DNA of 5,048 bases from an uncultured Clostridia bacterium. Its GTDB lineage: Bacteria > Bacillota > Clostridia > JAAYHZ01. The stretch is from NCBI GenBank assembly GCA_937894465.1, contig CALCRE010000201.1, positions 1 through 5,048 of the forward strand, written 5' to 3'. Made by a program: the position numbers and the translations under genes. Of this stretch, positions 1 through 5,024 are shown piece by piece. The stretch's first letter is position 1, and each line of letters starts with the position of its first letter. Under the pieces are notes generated by a model. It did not search any database, was not told the DNA's origin, and was given only the letters and a program-made list of their open reading frames with translations.

Positions 1-30
1 TTCTTCTGAAGAAGTGATTCTTTAATTCCA

Positions 31-77
31 GGAGGTTAACCTAAAGGCTTCGCCAGGAAGGCGAGAGTTTTAACCCC
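31..77 (+). repeat. Imperfect hairpin (structured element 1)
   Basis: A long imperfect inverted repeat. GGTTAA at 34-39 pairs with TTAACC at 70-75, and the stem extends outward as GG (31-32) with CC (76-77) around a bulged A at 33. An inner stem pairs CTTCGCC (48-54) with GGCGAGAG (60-67) with one bulge and one G-T pair, closing a loop AGGAA. There is no T-run after it, so it is not a classical intrinsic terminator. A reading frame ending at the TAA at 23-25 (last residues SSEEVIL) could be the tail of an upstream gene, but seven codons cannot establish that. Confidence 0.5.
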
Positions 78-118
78 TTAAGACAGACAATAAAATATAT
101 ACTATCATCTATAAGTGC

Positions 119-199
119 TGACCCATTGATTAATTCCCGAGAACCGGGCATAGGGTGCGTTATATCGATGTCAAGGGTAAAAGATTAATTACTGGGTTA
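119..199 (+). repeat. Long-range stem with internal hairpin (structured element 2)
   Basis: The arm 119-134 pairs with 184-199: TGACCCA against TGGGTTA and ATTAAT against ATTAAT, with one mismatch (126/192) and two G-T pairs in 16 positions. Inside it, CCCG (136-139) pairs with CGGG (145-148). The enclosed stretch also carries several GGGT copies (153-156, 175-178) that could compete for the ACCC at 121-124. The element sits directly upstream of the HTH-HipA gene and its right arm overlaps that gene's putative -35 box, so it could be a leader structure, a protein-binding site or the end of a mobile element. I do not recognise it as a known riboswitch class. Confidence 0.45.
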
Positions 200-224
200 C
201 AAAACAAAAACAAAAAAACATAAT
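196..224 (+). promoter_or_regulatory. Putative sigma-A promoter for the HTH-HipA gene
   Basis: GTTACA (196-201) and CATAAT (219-224) are separated by 17 bases; they match the -35 consensus at 4 of 6 and the -10 consensus at 5 of 6. Transcription would begin near 231, about 60 bases before the preferred start codon. The spacer is an A-rich tract. The -35 box overlaps the right arm of the 119-199 stem. Confidence 0.35.
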
Positions 225-277
225 CGGAATAATAGGAGTAGATATTGTTCCGTATATGGGTTATACTAATTATGGAA

Positions 278-286
278 AGGATGTGA
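278..286 (+). promoter_or_regulatory. Ribosome binding site deciding a TTG start
   Basis: AGGATGTGA matches the anti-Shine-Dalgarno complement AGGAGGTGA at 8 of 9 positions and lies 5 bases before the TTG at 292. The ATG upstream at 256 has only an AGGAG at 234-238, 17 bases away, which is too far. This site therefore favours TTG 292 over ATG 256. Confidence 0.65.
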
Positions 287-291
287 CCACA

Positions 292-1551
292 TTGAATCAT
301 AAATATATAACCGCAAAGCAAGCAGCGGAAAAATGGAATATATCCGACCGACGTGTTCGGGTGCTATGCAAAGAAGGGAAAATTCCCGGTGCTTTTAAAG
401 AGGGAAAAGCATACAAAATTCCGTCAGATGCTGTAAAGCCCGCCGACGGACGAGAGCGCAAGACAGATGAATCTACTGTCAGATGGTTAAAATGGAGCGA
501 CGATGTGATAGGCATGATTGACAGCGGGAATGCCGTTACTTTTACAGTTCCTGAGTACAACGATGTTGTGTCACTCTATACATGCGGCGCAAAAAGCTGG
601 ACGTCGGAGCAGCTCGCCGAGTTTTTTTCCGAGCGCATTGTCAGCCGTGACCGACGAGATATTGAAAAGATTCTGTTCCGGTTAGGACTATCTCACTACG
701 ATGTTTTGCACATTTCCGAAATCACCAGAGGCATCCATCCCAAAGATTTACTATGGATTGCACACAGCGAAAGCGAGCGGTTGGATACGGTAATAACCGA
801 TGTTTTCGACTCGGTATTTCATCAAAAAATCGACCTACAAGGCGACAGCATTGACACGCCGGAAGGCTATAATATCAAACGCTACGGTGTTTACGAGGGT
901 AATTACGGTATCTACAAGCAGCGCATCAGCCCCCTAACAACCGATGTGGAATCGGAAGTGGCGGTCTATCTGTTAGCGCAAAAACTGGATGTACCATGCT
1001 GTCCTGCTTATCGCACCGATACTGATACGGCGTTTTCTGCTTTCCTTTATGATTTTTCAAATGAATATCTCGTTCATTTTCGACGACTGTTTGAGGGGGC
1101 ACGGTCAAGCAACGAGTATCAGAATCTGGTTTCTGTTCGTCCGGAGTACAAGGATGATATTGCTCGCATGATTTTATTAGACTTTATCACCCGGCAGGAT
1201 GACCGGCATTTATCCAATATCGCTATTAAAATTAGCGACAAAAACGAATCCTTTTATCCCCTTTACGATAACGGGCGCAGCTTGTTCTATGAGGATACCG
1301 AGGAAATGGTGGCGCAAGCAGTCGCCGATCCGGTGAATTACGCAACTACCTTTGGCTATTCCGGGACCTATTATGATTATGTTCAGGAGATTGCCAAGGA
1401 GCGCGGAAGCCTTAGCGGACTTATCAACCTTGATATAACAAAAGATGAAATTACAGATATCTTAAAAGCTGCCGAATTTAAGGAATATCGCTTGGACGGT
1501 GCGCTGGAGTGGATTTCAAAAACACTTGAACTCGTGCGAAAGCTCGTATAA
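292..1551 (+). CDS. HTH domain fused to HipA-like Ser/Thr kinase
   Basis: Predicted protein of 419 residues from TTG 292 (431 from ATG 256). Numbering here is from TTG. Residues about 4-54 form an excisionase/MerR-like winged HTH (TAKQAAEKWNIS, then RRVRVLCKEGKIPGA, ending KPADGR), a module common at the N-terminus of clostridial accessory proteins. Residues about 55-190 are a middle region with the stretch EKILFRLGLSHYD. The C-terminal half has HipA kinase hallmarks: candidate ATP-contacting lysine K209 in GIYKQRI; the catalytic loop DDRHLSN with D304, H306 and N309; and the metal-binding PLYDNG with D326. HipA kinases phosphorylate proteins such as glutamyl-tRNA synthetase and slow growth, usually held in check by the DNA-binding partner HipB. 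Here no hipB is adjacent, so the fused HTH may supply autoregulation; that is inference and the target is unknown. The gene's G+C (about 42-58% in sampled lines) exceeds its flanks, suggesting transfer. There is no signal peptide or membrane segment. Confidence 0.85.
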   Translation: MNHKYITAKQAAEKWNISDRRVRVLCKEGKIPGAFKEGKAYKIPSDAVKPADGRERKTDESTVRWLKWSDDVIGMIDSGNAVTFTVPEYNDVVSLYTCGAKSWTSEQLAEFFSERIVSRDRRDIEKILFRLGLSHYDVLHISEITRGIHPKDLLWIAHSESERLDTVITDVFDSVFHQKIDLQGDSIDTPEGYNIKRYGVYEGNYGIYKQRISPLTTDVESEVAVYLLAQKLDVPCCPAYRTDTDTAFSAFLYDFSNEYLVHFRRLFEGARSSNEYQNLVSVRPEYKDDIARMILLDFITRQDDRHLSNIAIKISDKNESFYPLYDNGRSLFYEDTEEMVAQAVADPVNYATTFGYSGTYYDYVQEIAKERGSLSGLINLDITKDEITDILKAAEFKEYRLDGALEWISKTLELVRKLV

Positions 1552-1687
1552 TAAATTAGTCAGCTACATTTATAACCCGCAAGCCGTTGGACTTTACATA
1601 GTTTACTGTGAGTCAAAGGTTTTTATCCACCGGGTATGGCTTAGAACATTAGGTGGTAACAATCTAAATATTATTCTTACGGCAACT

Positions 1688-1713
1688 ATCAAAATCATCA
1701 AGACAATTTTGAT
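1688..1713 (+). terminator. AT-rich hairpin, possible weak terminator of the kinase gene
   Basis: ATCAAAAT (1688-1695) and ATTTTGAT (1706-1713) form a perfect 8-bp stem with a 10-base loop. It lies about 140 bases after the kinase stop codon. The stem is weak and no T-run follows, so termination is only a possibility. AGACAA (1701-1706) can alternatively pair with TTGTCT (1724-1729). Confidence 0.25.
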
Positions 1714-1751
1714 ACGTTGAGCTTGTCTGTCATCAATGCTACTTTGTAACT

Positions 1752-1781
1752 TTGTAAATCATATCAATATAACTTATATTT
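1752..1781 (+). promoter_or_regulatory. Putative promoter for the isomerase gene
   Basis: TTGTAA (1752-1757) and TATATT (1776-1781) with an 18-base spacer match the -35 consensus at 4 of 6 and the -10 at 5 of 6. A second -10-like box, TATACT at 1797-1802, lies closer to the gene but lacks a good -35. Either would make the isomerase gene independently transcribed. Confidence 0.35.
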
Positions 1782-1836
1782 TCCGGTTTGTTGTGTTATA
1801 CTTCCAATAAAACTTACCTATTGAAAGGAAAACGGA

Positions 1837-2361
1837 ATGAACAAAAATCCAATCGTAACAATAGAAATGGAAAACAACGGTGTCATAAAGGCCGAATTAT
1901 ACCCTGATATTGCACCGAATACCGTAAACAATTTTATATCATTAATTCAAAGCAAGTTTTATGACAATTTGATTTTTCACAGGGTGATCCCGAATTTTAT
2001 GATTCAAGGCGGTTGCCCTAGGGGCATCGGTTCAGGAGGACCCGGATACTCCATCAAGGGCGAATTTGCATACAACCGTTTTGAAAATAATTTGAAGCAT
2101 GATACCGGTGTTTTATCAATGGCTAGAGCACAGCATCCGGATTCAGCAGGTTCCCAGTTTTTCATCATGACAGCCAATGCACCGCATTTAGACGGACAAT
2201 ATGCAGCTTTCGGCAAAGTAATCGAAGGTATGGAACAGGTTTATGACATTGTAAACACAAAAAGGGACAATATGGACAAACCGCTTAAACCGCAAGTGAT
2301 GAAAAAGGTTACTGTGGATACATTCGGGCAAGAATACCCAAAACCTTCAAAAATCTTGTAA
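1837..2361 (+). CDS. Cyclophilin-type peptidyl-prolyl cis-trans isomerase
   Basis: A 174-residue cytoplasmic cyclophilin that catalyses cis-trans isomerisation of peptide bonds before proline and assists protein folding. A single cyclophilin domain fills nearly the whole chain. Visible landmarks are FHRVI (47-51, with R49 equivalent to the catalytic arginine R55 of human cyclophilin A), FMIQGG (54-59), SMAR (94-97), SAGSQFFI (103-110) and HLDGQYAAFGKV (117-128). The tryptophan that binds cyclosporin in human cyclophilin A is histidine (H117), as in many bacterial enzymes, which predicts weak cyclosporin sensitivity. There is no signal peptide or lipobox. The ATG at 1837 has AAAGGA (1824-1829) 7 bases upstream. 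It has its own promoter-like boxes, and no partner gene follows on the same strand, so it is probably monocistronic. The exact paralogue (PpiB-like or another) cannot be told from sequence alone. Confidence 0.95.
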   Translation: MNKNPIVTIEMENNGVIKAELYPDIAPNTVNNFISLIQSKFYDNLIFHRVIPNFMIQGGCPRGIGSGGPGYSIKGEFAYNRFENNLKHDTGVLSMARAQHPDSAGSQFFIMTANAPHLDGQYAAFGKVIEGMEQVYDIVNTKRDNMDKPLKPQVMKKVTVDTFGQEYPKPSKIL

Positions 2362-2411
2362 CAGATCTCATGTAATAGTATAGATTTATGACACATTAAT
2401 GGCGGCTAGCT

Positions 2412-2444
2412 AACTCTAAAGGGACAATTTTTCCCTTTAGAGTT
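2412..2444. terminator. Perfect 13-bp inverted repeat, likely bidirectional terminator
   Basis: AACTCTAAAGGGA (2412-2424) and TCCCTTTAGAGTT (2432-2444) are exact reverse complements around the loop CAATTTT. The plus-strand copy is followed by a short T-rich tail (CTTAGTTTT). It lies 50 bases after the isomerase stop codon and between converging transcription units, which suits a terminator serving both strands. The tail is not a clean T-run, and the repeat also overlaps a decayed minus-strand reading frame. Confidence 0.6.
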
Positions 2445-2597
2445 CTTAGTTTTACTAAATCATCTTCTGGAAAAACATGAAGGGTTCTTATTTTTTTGTA
2501 GCTTTTTTGGGTAAAAATGTCTCTTGGGTGATAAAAAAATTTAGAACGATCTATTTTTTAATTGTCCCGTATTTTCCAGATCATTTTTACATTCTCA

Positions 2598-2837
2598 TCA
2601 AATGATCTTCTGACTGCGAAGATCATGCCATTTTGTTAAGCAAACTGAAATTGTTGTGTCCATTGTTGTATTGTCATCTTCGACAAAATATGGGATGCCT
2701 ACTTGCTCGGAAACCATTGTCATTTACATGAGGATCGAACATCGTTCATAGCTTTTCACCATCTCCTTGGTATGATCGCGGAACAAGCTGCTCCATTTTC
2801 GACTTGTCGACGCAATGTCATTGTTTGTCTTCTGCAT
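2598..2837 (-). pseudogene. Third gene of the minus-strand cluster, apparently interrupted
   Basis: Starting at the ATG at 2837, which overlaps the 3' end of the preceding small gene by 20 bases, a frame of 79 residues runs to the TGA at 2598-2600 with one internal stop at codon 38 (TAA, 2724-2726). Before the stop it reads as an amphipathic segment (KWSSLFRDHTKEMVKSYER); after it comes MVSEQVGIPYFVEDD. Between them a neighbouring frame reads FDPHVND, so two compensating indels around 2719-2742 would restore a continuous protein. A further shift near 2675 would join it to the 3' remnant. The start has no clear ribosome binding site and may be translationally coupled. Family and function are unknown; decay, sequencing error and chance are all possible. 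Confidence 0.35.
2602..2626. repeat. Perfect 9-bp inverted repeat
   Basis: ATGATCTTC (2602-2610) and GAAGATCAT (2618-2626) flank the loop TGACTGC. GATCATTT (2579-2586) can also pair with AAATGATC (2600-2607), giving two mutually exclusive hairpins. No T-run follows on either strand. It lies at the 3' end of the interrupted third minus-strand gene and could be a weak terminator or an mRNA-stabilising hairpin. Confidence 0.4.
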
Positions 2838-2961
2838 TTGGATGCTTTAAACCGAAAACAGCCCGTGCACTTTCAGCATTAGGATCATGCTTAATATGCT
2901 TAGAGGGGAACTTCCCATCTTCTTTCTTGTTTGTGGTACTTTTCGTCTTCTCATTACTCAT
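2818..2961 (-). CDS. Small hydrophilic protein with SARAVFGLKHP core, 47 aa
   Basis: A 47-codon gene read from ATG 2961 to TGA 2818-2820. AGGAG (2969-2973) lies 7 bases upstream and overlaps the stop codon of the gene before it, a strong sign of translation and of an operon with 10 bases between the two genes. The protein is highly charged, with no membrane segment or signal peptide: a Lys/Thr/Asn-rich N-terminus (1-14), then DGKFPSKHIKHDPNAE (15-30) and SARAVFGLKHP (31-41), ending in an acidic tail. From memory this pattern resembles very short clostridial proteins annotated as the CPC_1213 family, whose role is unknown to me; the match is unverified. Small, basic and probably disordered, it might act with nucleic acid or in spores, but nothing in the sequence proves this. 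Confidence 0.7.
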   Translation of the reverse strand: MSNEKTKSTTNKKEDGKFPSKHIKHDPNAESARAVFGLKHPNAEDKQ

Positions 2962-2971
2962 AATCATTCTC

Positions 2972-3115
2972 CTATCGCCTTGTGTTTGGGCCTAATGCTT
3001 CTTTTTTCACATTATGGTTCTGATTTTGCTGATCACCTGGAGAATCTACAGCATTTTTCAATTTGTTTTGTTTATTGTTCGATGAACTAATTTTCTTTTG
3101 ATCATCTTTACGCAT
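2972..3115 (-). CDS. Small hydrophilic protein ending KKEALGPNTRR, 47 aa
   Basis: A 47-codon gene read from ATG 3115 to TAG 2972-2974, first in the minus-strand cluster. GAGGTGAT (3122-3129) lies 6 bases upstream, an excellent ribosome binding site. The protein is rich in Lys, Asn, Gln and Ser (MRKDDQKKISSSNNKQNKLK at the N-terminus), has no cysteine, tryptophan or phenylalanine, and no membrane segment. It ends in a compact basic motif, EALGPNTRR, which looks like the part under constraint. It is probably disordered and cytoplasmic. I do not recognise a named family. Its stop codon is embedded in the ribosome binding site of the next gene, so the two are almost certainly co-expressed. I could not identify a convincing promoter upstream, which leaves open control by an alternative sigma factor. 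Confidence 0.65.
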   Translation of the reverse strand: MRKDDQKKISSSNNKQNKLKNAVDSPGDQQNQNHNVKKEALGPNTRR

Positions 3116-3121
3116 ATATAA

Positions 3122-3129
3122 ATCACCTC
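3122..3129 (-). promoter_or_regulatory. Strong ribosome binding site of the minus-strand cluster
   Basis: GAGGTGAT on the minus strand, 6 bases before ATG 3115. Together with the AGGAG before the second gene it is the main evidence that these two very short frames are real genes. Confidence 0.7.
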
Positions 3130-3563
3130 AATCATAGTTTTCCATAAACCAATAGATATATTCTTATGCATAGACACAAAAAATTTTATTTGTTGTACAA
3201 TATCCTCTCCTTCTATTCGTTTGGCTAGGAAGTTATCGGATAAAAAAGCTCCCTCCCTCCTTGTTAATGACTAAGGTCATTTTCTATCTAAAATCATTAA
3301 GGTGAAATATTGGCAAAAAGTAAATTTCGAGATTTTTTAGCCGTATCAAATGCTTGAAAGTGGATGTAAATGGAGCGGTGAGTTGCTTCTTGAAGAAAGC
3401 TCTTAACTTGTAAAAAACATAATATAATCATTATCGTTGTAAAATTTAATTGGTGCTATCTGAACATTCAGGGTTAAGTATAATCCTAGTCAGGCAATCG
3501 TTCTTTATACTGAAATTTTATACATCTTAACAAGGAAGTCCGGTATTTAGACGATATTTTATA
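3130..3563. other. AT-rich spacer without recognised gene
   Basis: Nothing convincing is encoded here on either strand. Visible items are nested inverted repeats, AATGAC (3266-3271) with GTCATT (3276-3281) and TTAATGA (3264-3270) with TCATTAA (3294-3300), and two Shine-Dalgarno-like purine tracts on the minus strand (AGGAGGGAGGG near 3250-3260 and AGGAGAGG near 3204-3213) with no start codon and frame after them. A 44-codon minus-strand frame (3297-3431) lacks a ribosome binding site. The region separates the divergent minus-strand cluster from the UroD-fold gene and must contain the promoters of both. Confidence 0.5.
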
Positions 3564-3591
3564 TTGAATGTTTTGATATAACAAATATAAT
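3564..3591 (+). promoter_or_regulatory. Putative sigma-A promoter of the UroD-fold gene
   Basis: TTGAAT (3564-3569) and a perfect TATAAT (3586-3591) with a 16-base spacer. Transcription would start near 3598, leaving a leader of about 84 bases before ATG 3682. No obvious operator or riboswitch is seen in that leader. Confidence 0.5.
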
Positions 3592-3681
3592 AGTTGTAAG
3601 ATCGGAAAAGGAATTCTATAGCGCTAATTTATAGATATAAAAGATAAATCAAGACAAAAATAATACTAGAGGTAGATAAAC

Positions 3682-4872
3682 ATGGTATATATGAGTTCAA
3701 GGGAAAGAATGATTGCCGCACTCGCGAACAAACAACCGGATAGGATACCCGTATCCCCGGATATTTCAAATATGATACCCTGTAGACTGACAGGCAAGTC
3801 TTTCTGGGAAGTATATATTAACAACAATCCACCCTTATGGAAAGCTTATCTCAATGCTGTGGATTACTTTGGAATAGATGGATGGTTCGTTTATGGGGAT
3901 TTGCAATTTAAAACTAAAACGACTGTAGATAGAGAAATTATTAATAAAACCCAAGACATGTGGGTAGTTAAGGATATTTACCATACACCTGACGGTGATA
4001 TGACGCAAATAATGAACAGCCTAAGAGCCGATTCTCCCACGACTATAGAAAAGATAATAAAAGATTTTGAGAAAGACTTTAAAAAATTTAAACATATCTG
4101 GTCTGACGAAATAACATATGATGATAGTTTGTTCAAACAACAAAAGAAGGAACTTGGAGAAAAGGGCATCATGAGCGTCATAATCGGTGCTCCCGGCCTT
4201 CATTATTATATAGACCACTTCCATGGAAGTCTAGAGGCTGCGACTTACGCCTATTATGACTACCCTGAGCTTTTTGAAGAACTCCGTGAAATCCATGAAC
4301 GACAGATTGTGAAGCAGGTGGAAATAGCTATAGATGCCGGAACGGATTCGATAATTACAGGTGGCAGCGGTTCCATCACTCTTCAATCTCCCGATATTTG
4401 GCGGGAGTATTCGCTTCCCGCCATAAAAAAGATCACAAAGATGTGCAAAGAGGCAGGCGTGATATCAGGGGTGCATTCTTGCGGAAAAGAACATTATTTG
4501 ATTGAAATGTGTACAACTGAAACAGACCTCGATTACGTAAATCCTCTTGAAATTTCTCCAATGGGTGACTGTGATCTTGCGGAAATCAAGCAGAGCTTTG
4601 GCAAGAGAGTTGCGCTGATGGGAAATCTACACACTTCTGAAACCATGCTTTTTGGTAATGCCAATGATGTAAGGCGTGAAAGCCTCAAAGCTATAAGGGA
4701 TGCCGGAATAGGCGGAGGTTTCGTTTTATCATCCGGAGATCAGTGTGGAAGGGACACTCCTGATGAAAATATCTTCGCCATGGTGGAAGCAGTCAAGGAA
4801 TTTGGACAATATCCTCTTAATTTGGACAGGATACAAGAAGAAATAGATAGACTCGAGAAGTCAAAAAAATAG
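3682..4872 (+). CDS. UroD-fold methyltransferase-like protein (MtaA/CmuA type)
   Basis: A 396-residue cytoplasmic protein of the uroporphyrinogen decarboxylase superfamily. The N-terminus reads SSRERMIAALANKQPDRIPV, the usual opening of methyltransferase-type members. The C-terminal half has HSCG (H265, C267), NPLEISPMGDCDLAEIK (287-303), ALMGNLHT and SSGDQCGRDTPDENI with C355. His-x-Cys plus a distant Cys is the zinc-ligand set of MtaA/MtbA-type enzymes, which move a methyl group between a corrinoid protein and a thiol or folate acceptor. The arginine-rich RQAGR loop of true heme-pathway HemE is absent, so heme synthesis is unlikely. Substrate and acceptor cannot be told. ATG 3682 has AGAGGT (3668-3673) 8 bases upstream; an in-frame ATG at 3691 is 17 bases from it and less likely. 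A related gene starts 35 bases downstream, indicating an operon. Confidence 0.88.
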   Translation: MVYMSSRERMIAALANKQPDRIPVSPDISNMIPCRLTGKSFWEVYINNNPPLWKAYLNAVDYFGIDGWFVYGDLQFKTKTTVDREIINKTQDMWVVKDIYHTPDGDMTQIMNSLRADSPTTIEKIIKDFEKDFKKFKHIWSDEITYDDSLFKQQKKELGEKGIMSVIIGAPGLHYYIDHFHGSLEAATYAYYDYPELFEELREIHERQIVKQVEIAIDAGTDSIITGGSGSITLQSPDIWREYSLPAIKKITKMCKEAGVISGVHSCGKEHYLIEMCTTETDLDYVNPLEISPMGDCDLAEIKQSFGKRVALMGNLHTSETMLFGNANDVRRESLKAIRDAGIGGGFVLSSGDQCGRDTPDENIFAMVEAVKEFGQYPLNLDRIQEEIDRLEKSKK

Positions 4873-4879
4873 GAAACTG

Positions 4880-4894
4880 ACATTCGAAGAATGT
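4880..4894 (+). repeat. Small hairpin in the intergenic gap
   Basis: ACATTC (4880-4885) and GAATGT (4889-4894) form a perfect 6-bp stem with a GAA loop, immediately before the GAGGGGG ribosome binding site (4895-4901) of the next gene. It lacks a T-run and is probably not a terminator; it could tune translation or mRNA stability between the two genes. Confidence 0.35.
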
Positions 4895-4907
4895 GAGGGG
4901 GAAAGTT

Positions 4908-5024
4908 ATGTTACCTAAAGAAAGATTTGAGGCGGCTATGCAACATAGACAACCGGATGATATGGTCGCTTTCATGGAATTAGAATTTCAGTTATACGAG
5001 CATTCCTGTAATCAAGTTATATGA
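4908..5024 (+). pseudogene. Start of a second UroD-fold gene, frame broken after 38 codons
   Basis: ATG 4908 has GAGGGGG (4895-4901) 6 bases upstream. The first 31 residues (LPKERFEAAMQHRQPDDMV, then AFMELEFQLYE) are a typical N-terminus of UroD-superfamily methyltransferases, with the same xRERxxAAxxxxQPD pattern as the preceding gene. The frame then meets TGA at 5022-5024, whereas the family normally runs to 330-400 residues. A neighbouring frame remains open from about 5020 to the window end (MNFENKGTL), which would fit a one-base indel near 5016-5021. It was evidently co-transcribed with the gene before it. Whether it is a true pseudogene or a sequencing artefact cannot be judged without the sequence beyond 5048. 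Confidence 0.6.

Larger units (their letters stand above)
1552..1836. other. Intergenic spacer without recognised gene
   Basis: No convincing gene is visible. An open frame running out of the 3' end of the kinase gene to 1720 has no ribosome binding site of its own and no recognisable motif. The stretch contains CCACC (1627-1631) with GGTGG (1652-1656), a perfect 8-bp repeat at 1688-1713, and promoter-like boxes before the isomerase gene. Confidence 0.5.
2396..2626 (-). pseudogene. Decayed coding remnant, 3' part
   Basis: One minus-strand frame reads protein-like across this stretch with a single stop (TAA at 2558-2560). A 22-codon piece (MIFAVRRSFDENVKM, ending KIRDN) is followed after the stop by 53 open codons, including the stretches FYHPRDIFTQKSYKKI, FPEDDLVKLRTL and GKIVPLELASRH, ending at the TAA at 2396-2398. 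The 53-codon segment has no ATG, GTG or TTG, so it cannot be an independent gene; if it is coding at all it is the tail of a broken one. I do not recognise the family. It overlaps the 13-bp terminator-like repeat. An AT-rich open stretch arising by chance is a real alternative. Confidence 0.3.

Noticed and set aside
153..160. GTGCG, as found at the 5' end of group II introns
   Set aside because: No intron-encoded reverse transcriptase, domain V or matching 3' end is present.
1..200. A metabolite riboswitch before the kinase gene
   Set aside because: The block is clearly able to fold, but I see no conserved core of any riboswitch class I know.
1499..1720. A 73-codon plus-strand frame overlapping the end of the kinase gene
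   Set aside because: It starts inside the kinase gene in another frame, lacks a ribosome binding site and shows no family motif.
3204..3260. Purine-rich minus-strand tracts as ribosome binding sites or a G-quadruplex
   Set aside because: No start codon with an open frame follows either tract, and there are not enough runs of three G for a canonical quadruplex.
3314..3358. A plus-strand TTG start after AAGGTGA giving a 15-residue peptide (AKSKFRDFLAVSNA)
   Set aside because: The ribosome-binding-like sequence is good but the frame is too short and nothing coding-like continues in any frame; at most a transposase-like remnant, which I cannot support.
3297..3431. A 44-codon minus-strand frame beginning MIILCFLQVKSFLQ
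   Set aside because: It has no ribosome binding site, no recognised motif and lies in AT-rich spacer; chance is the simplest explanation, though part of it looks somewhat protein-like.
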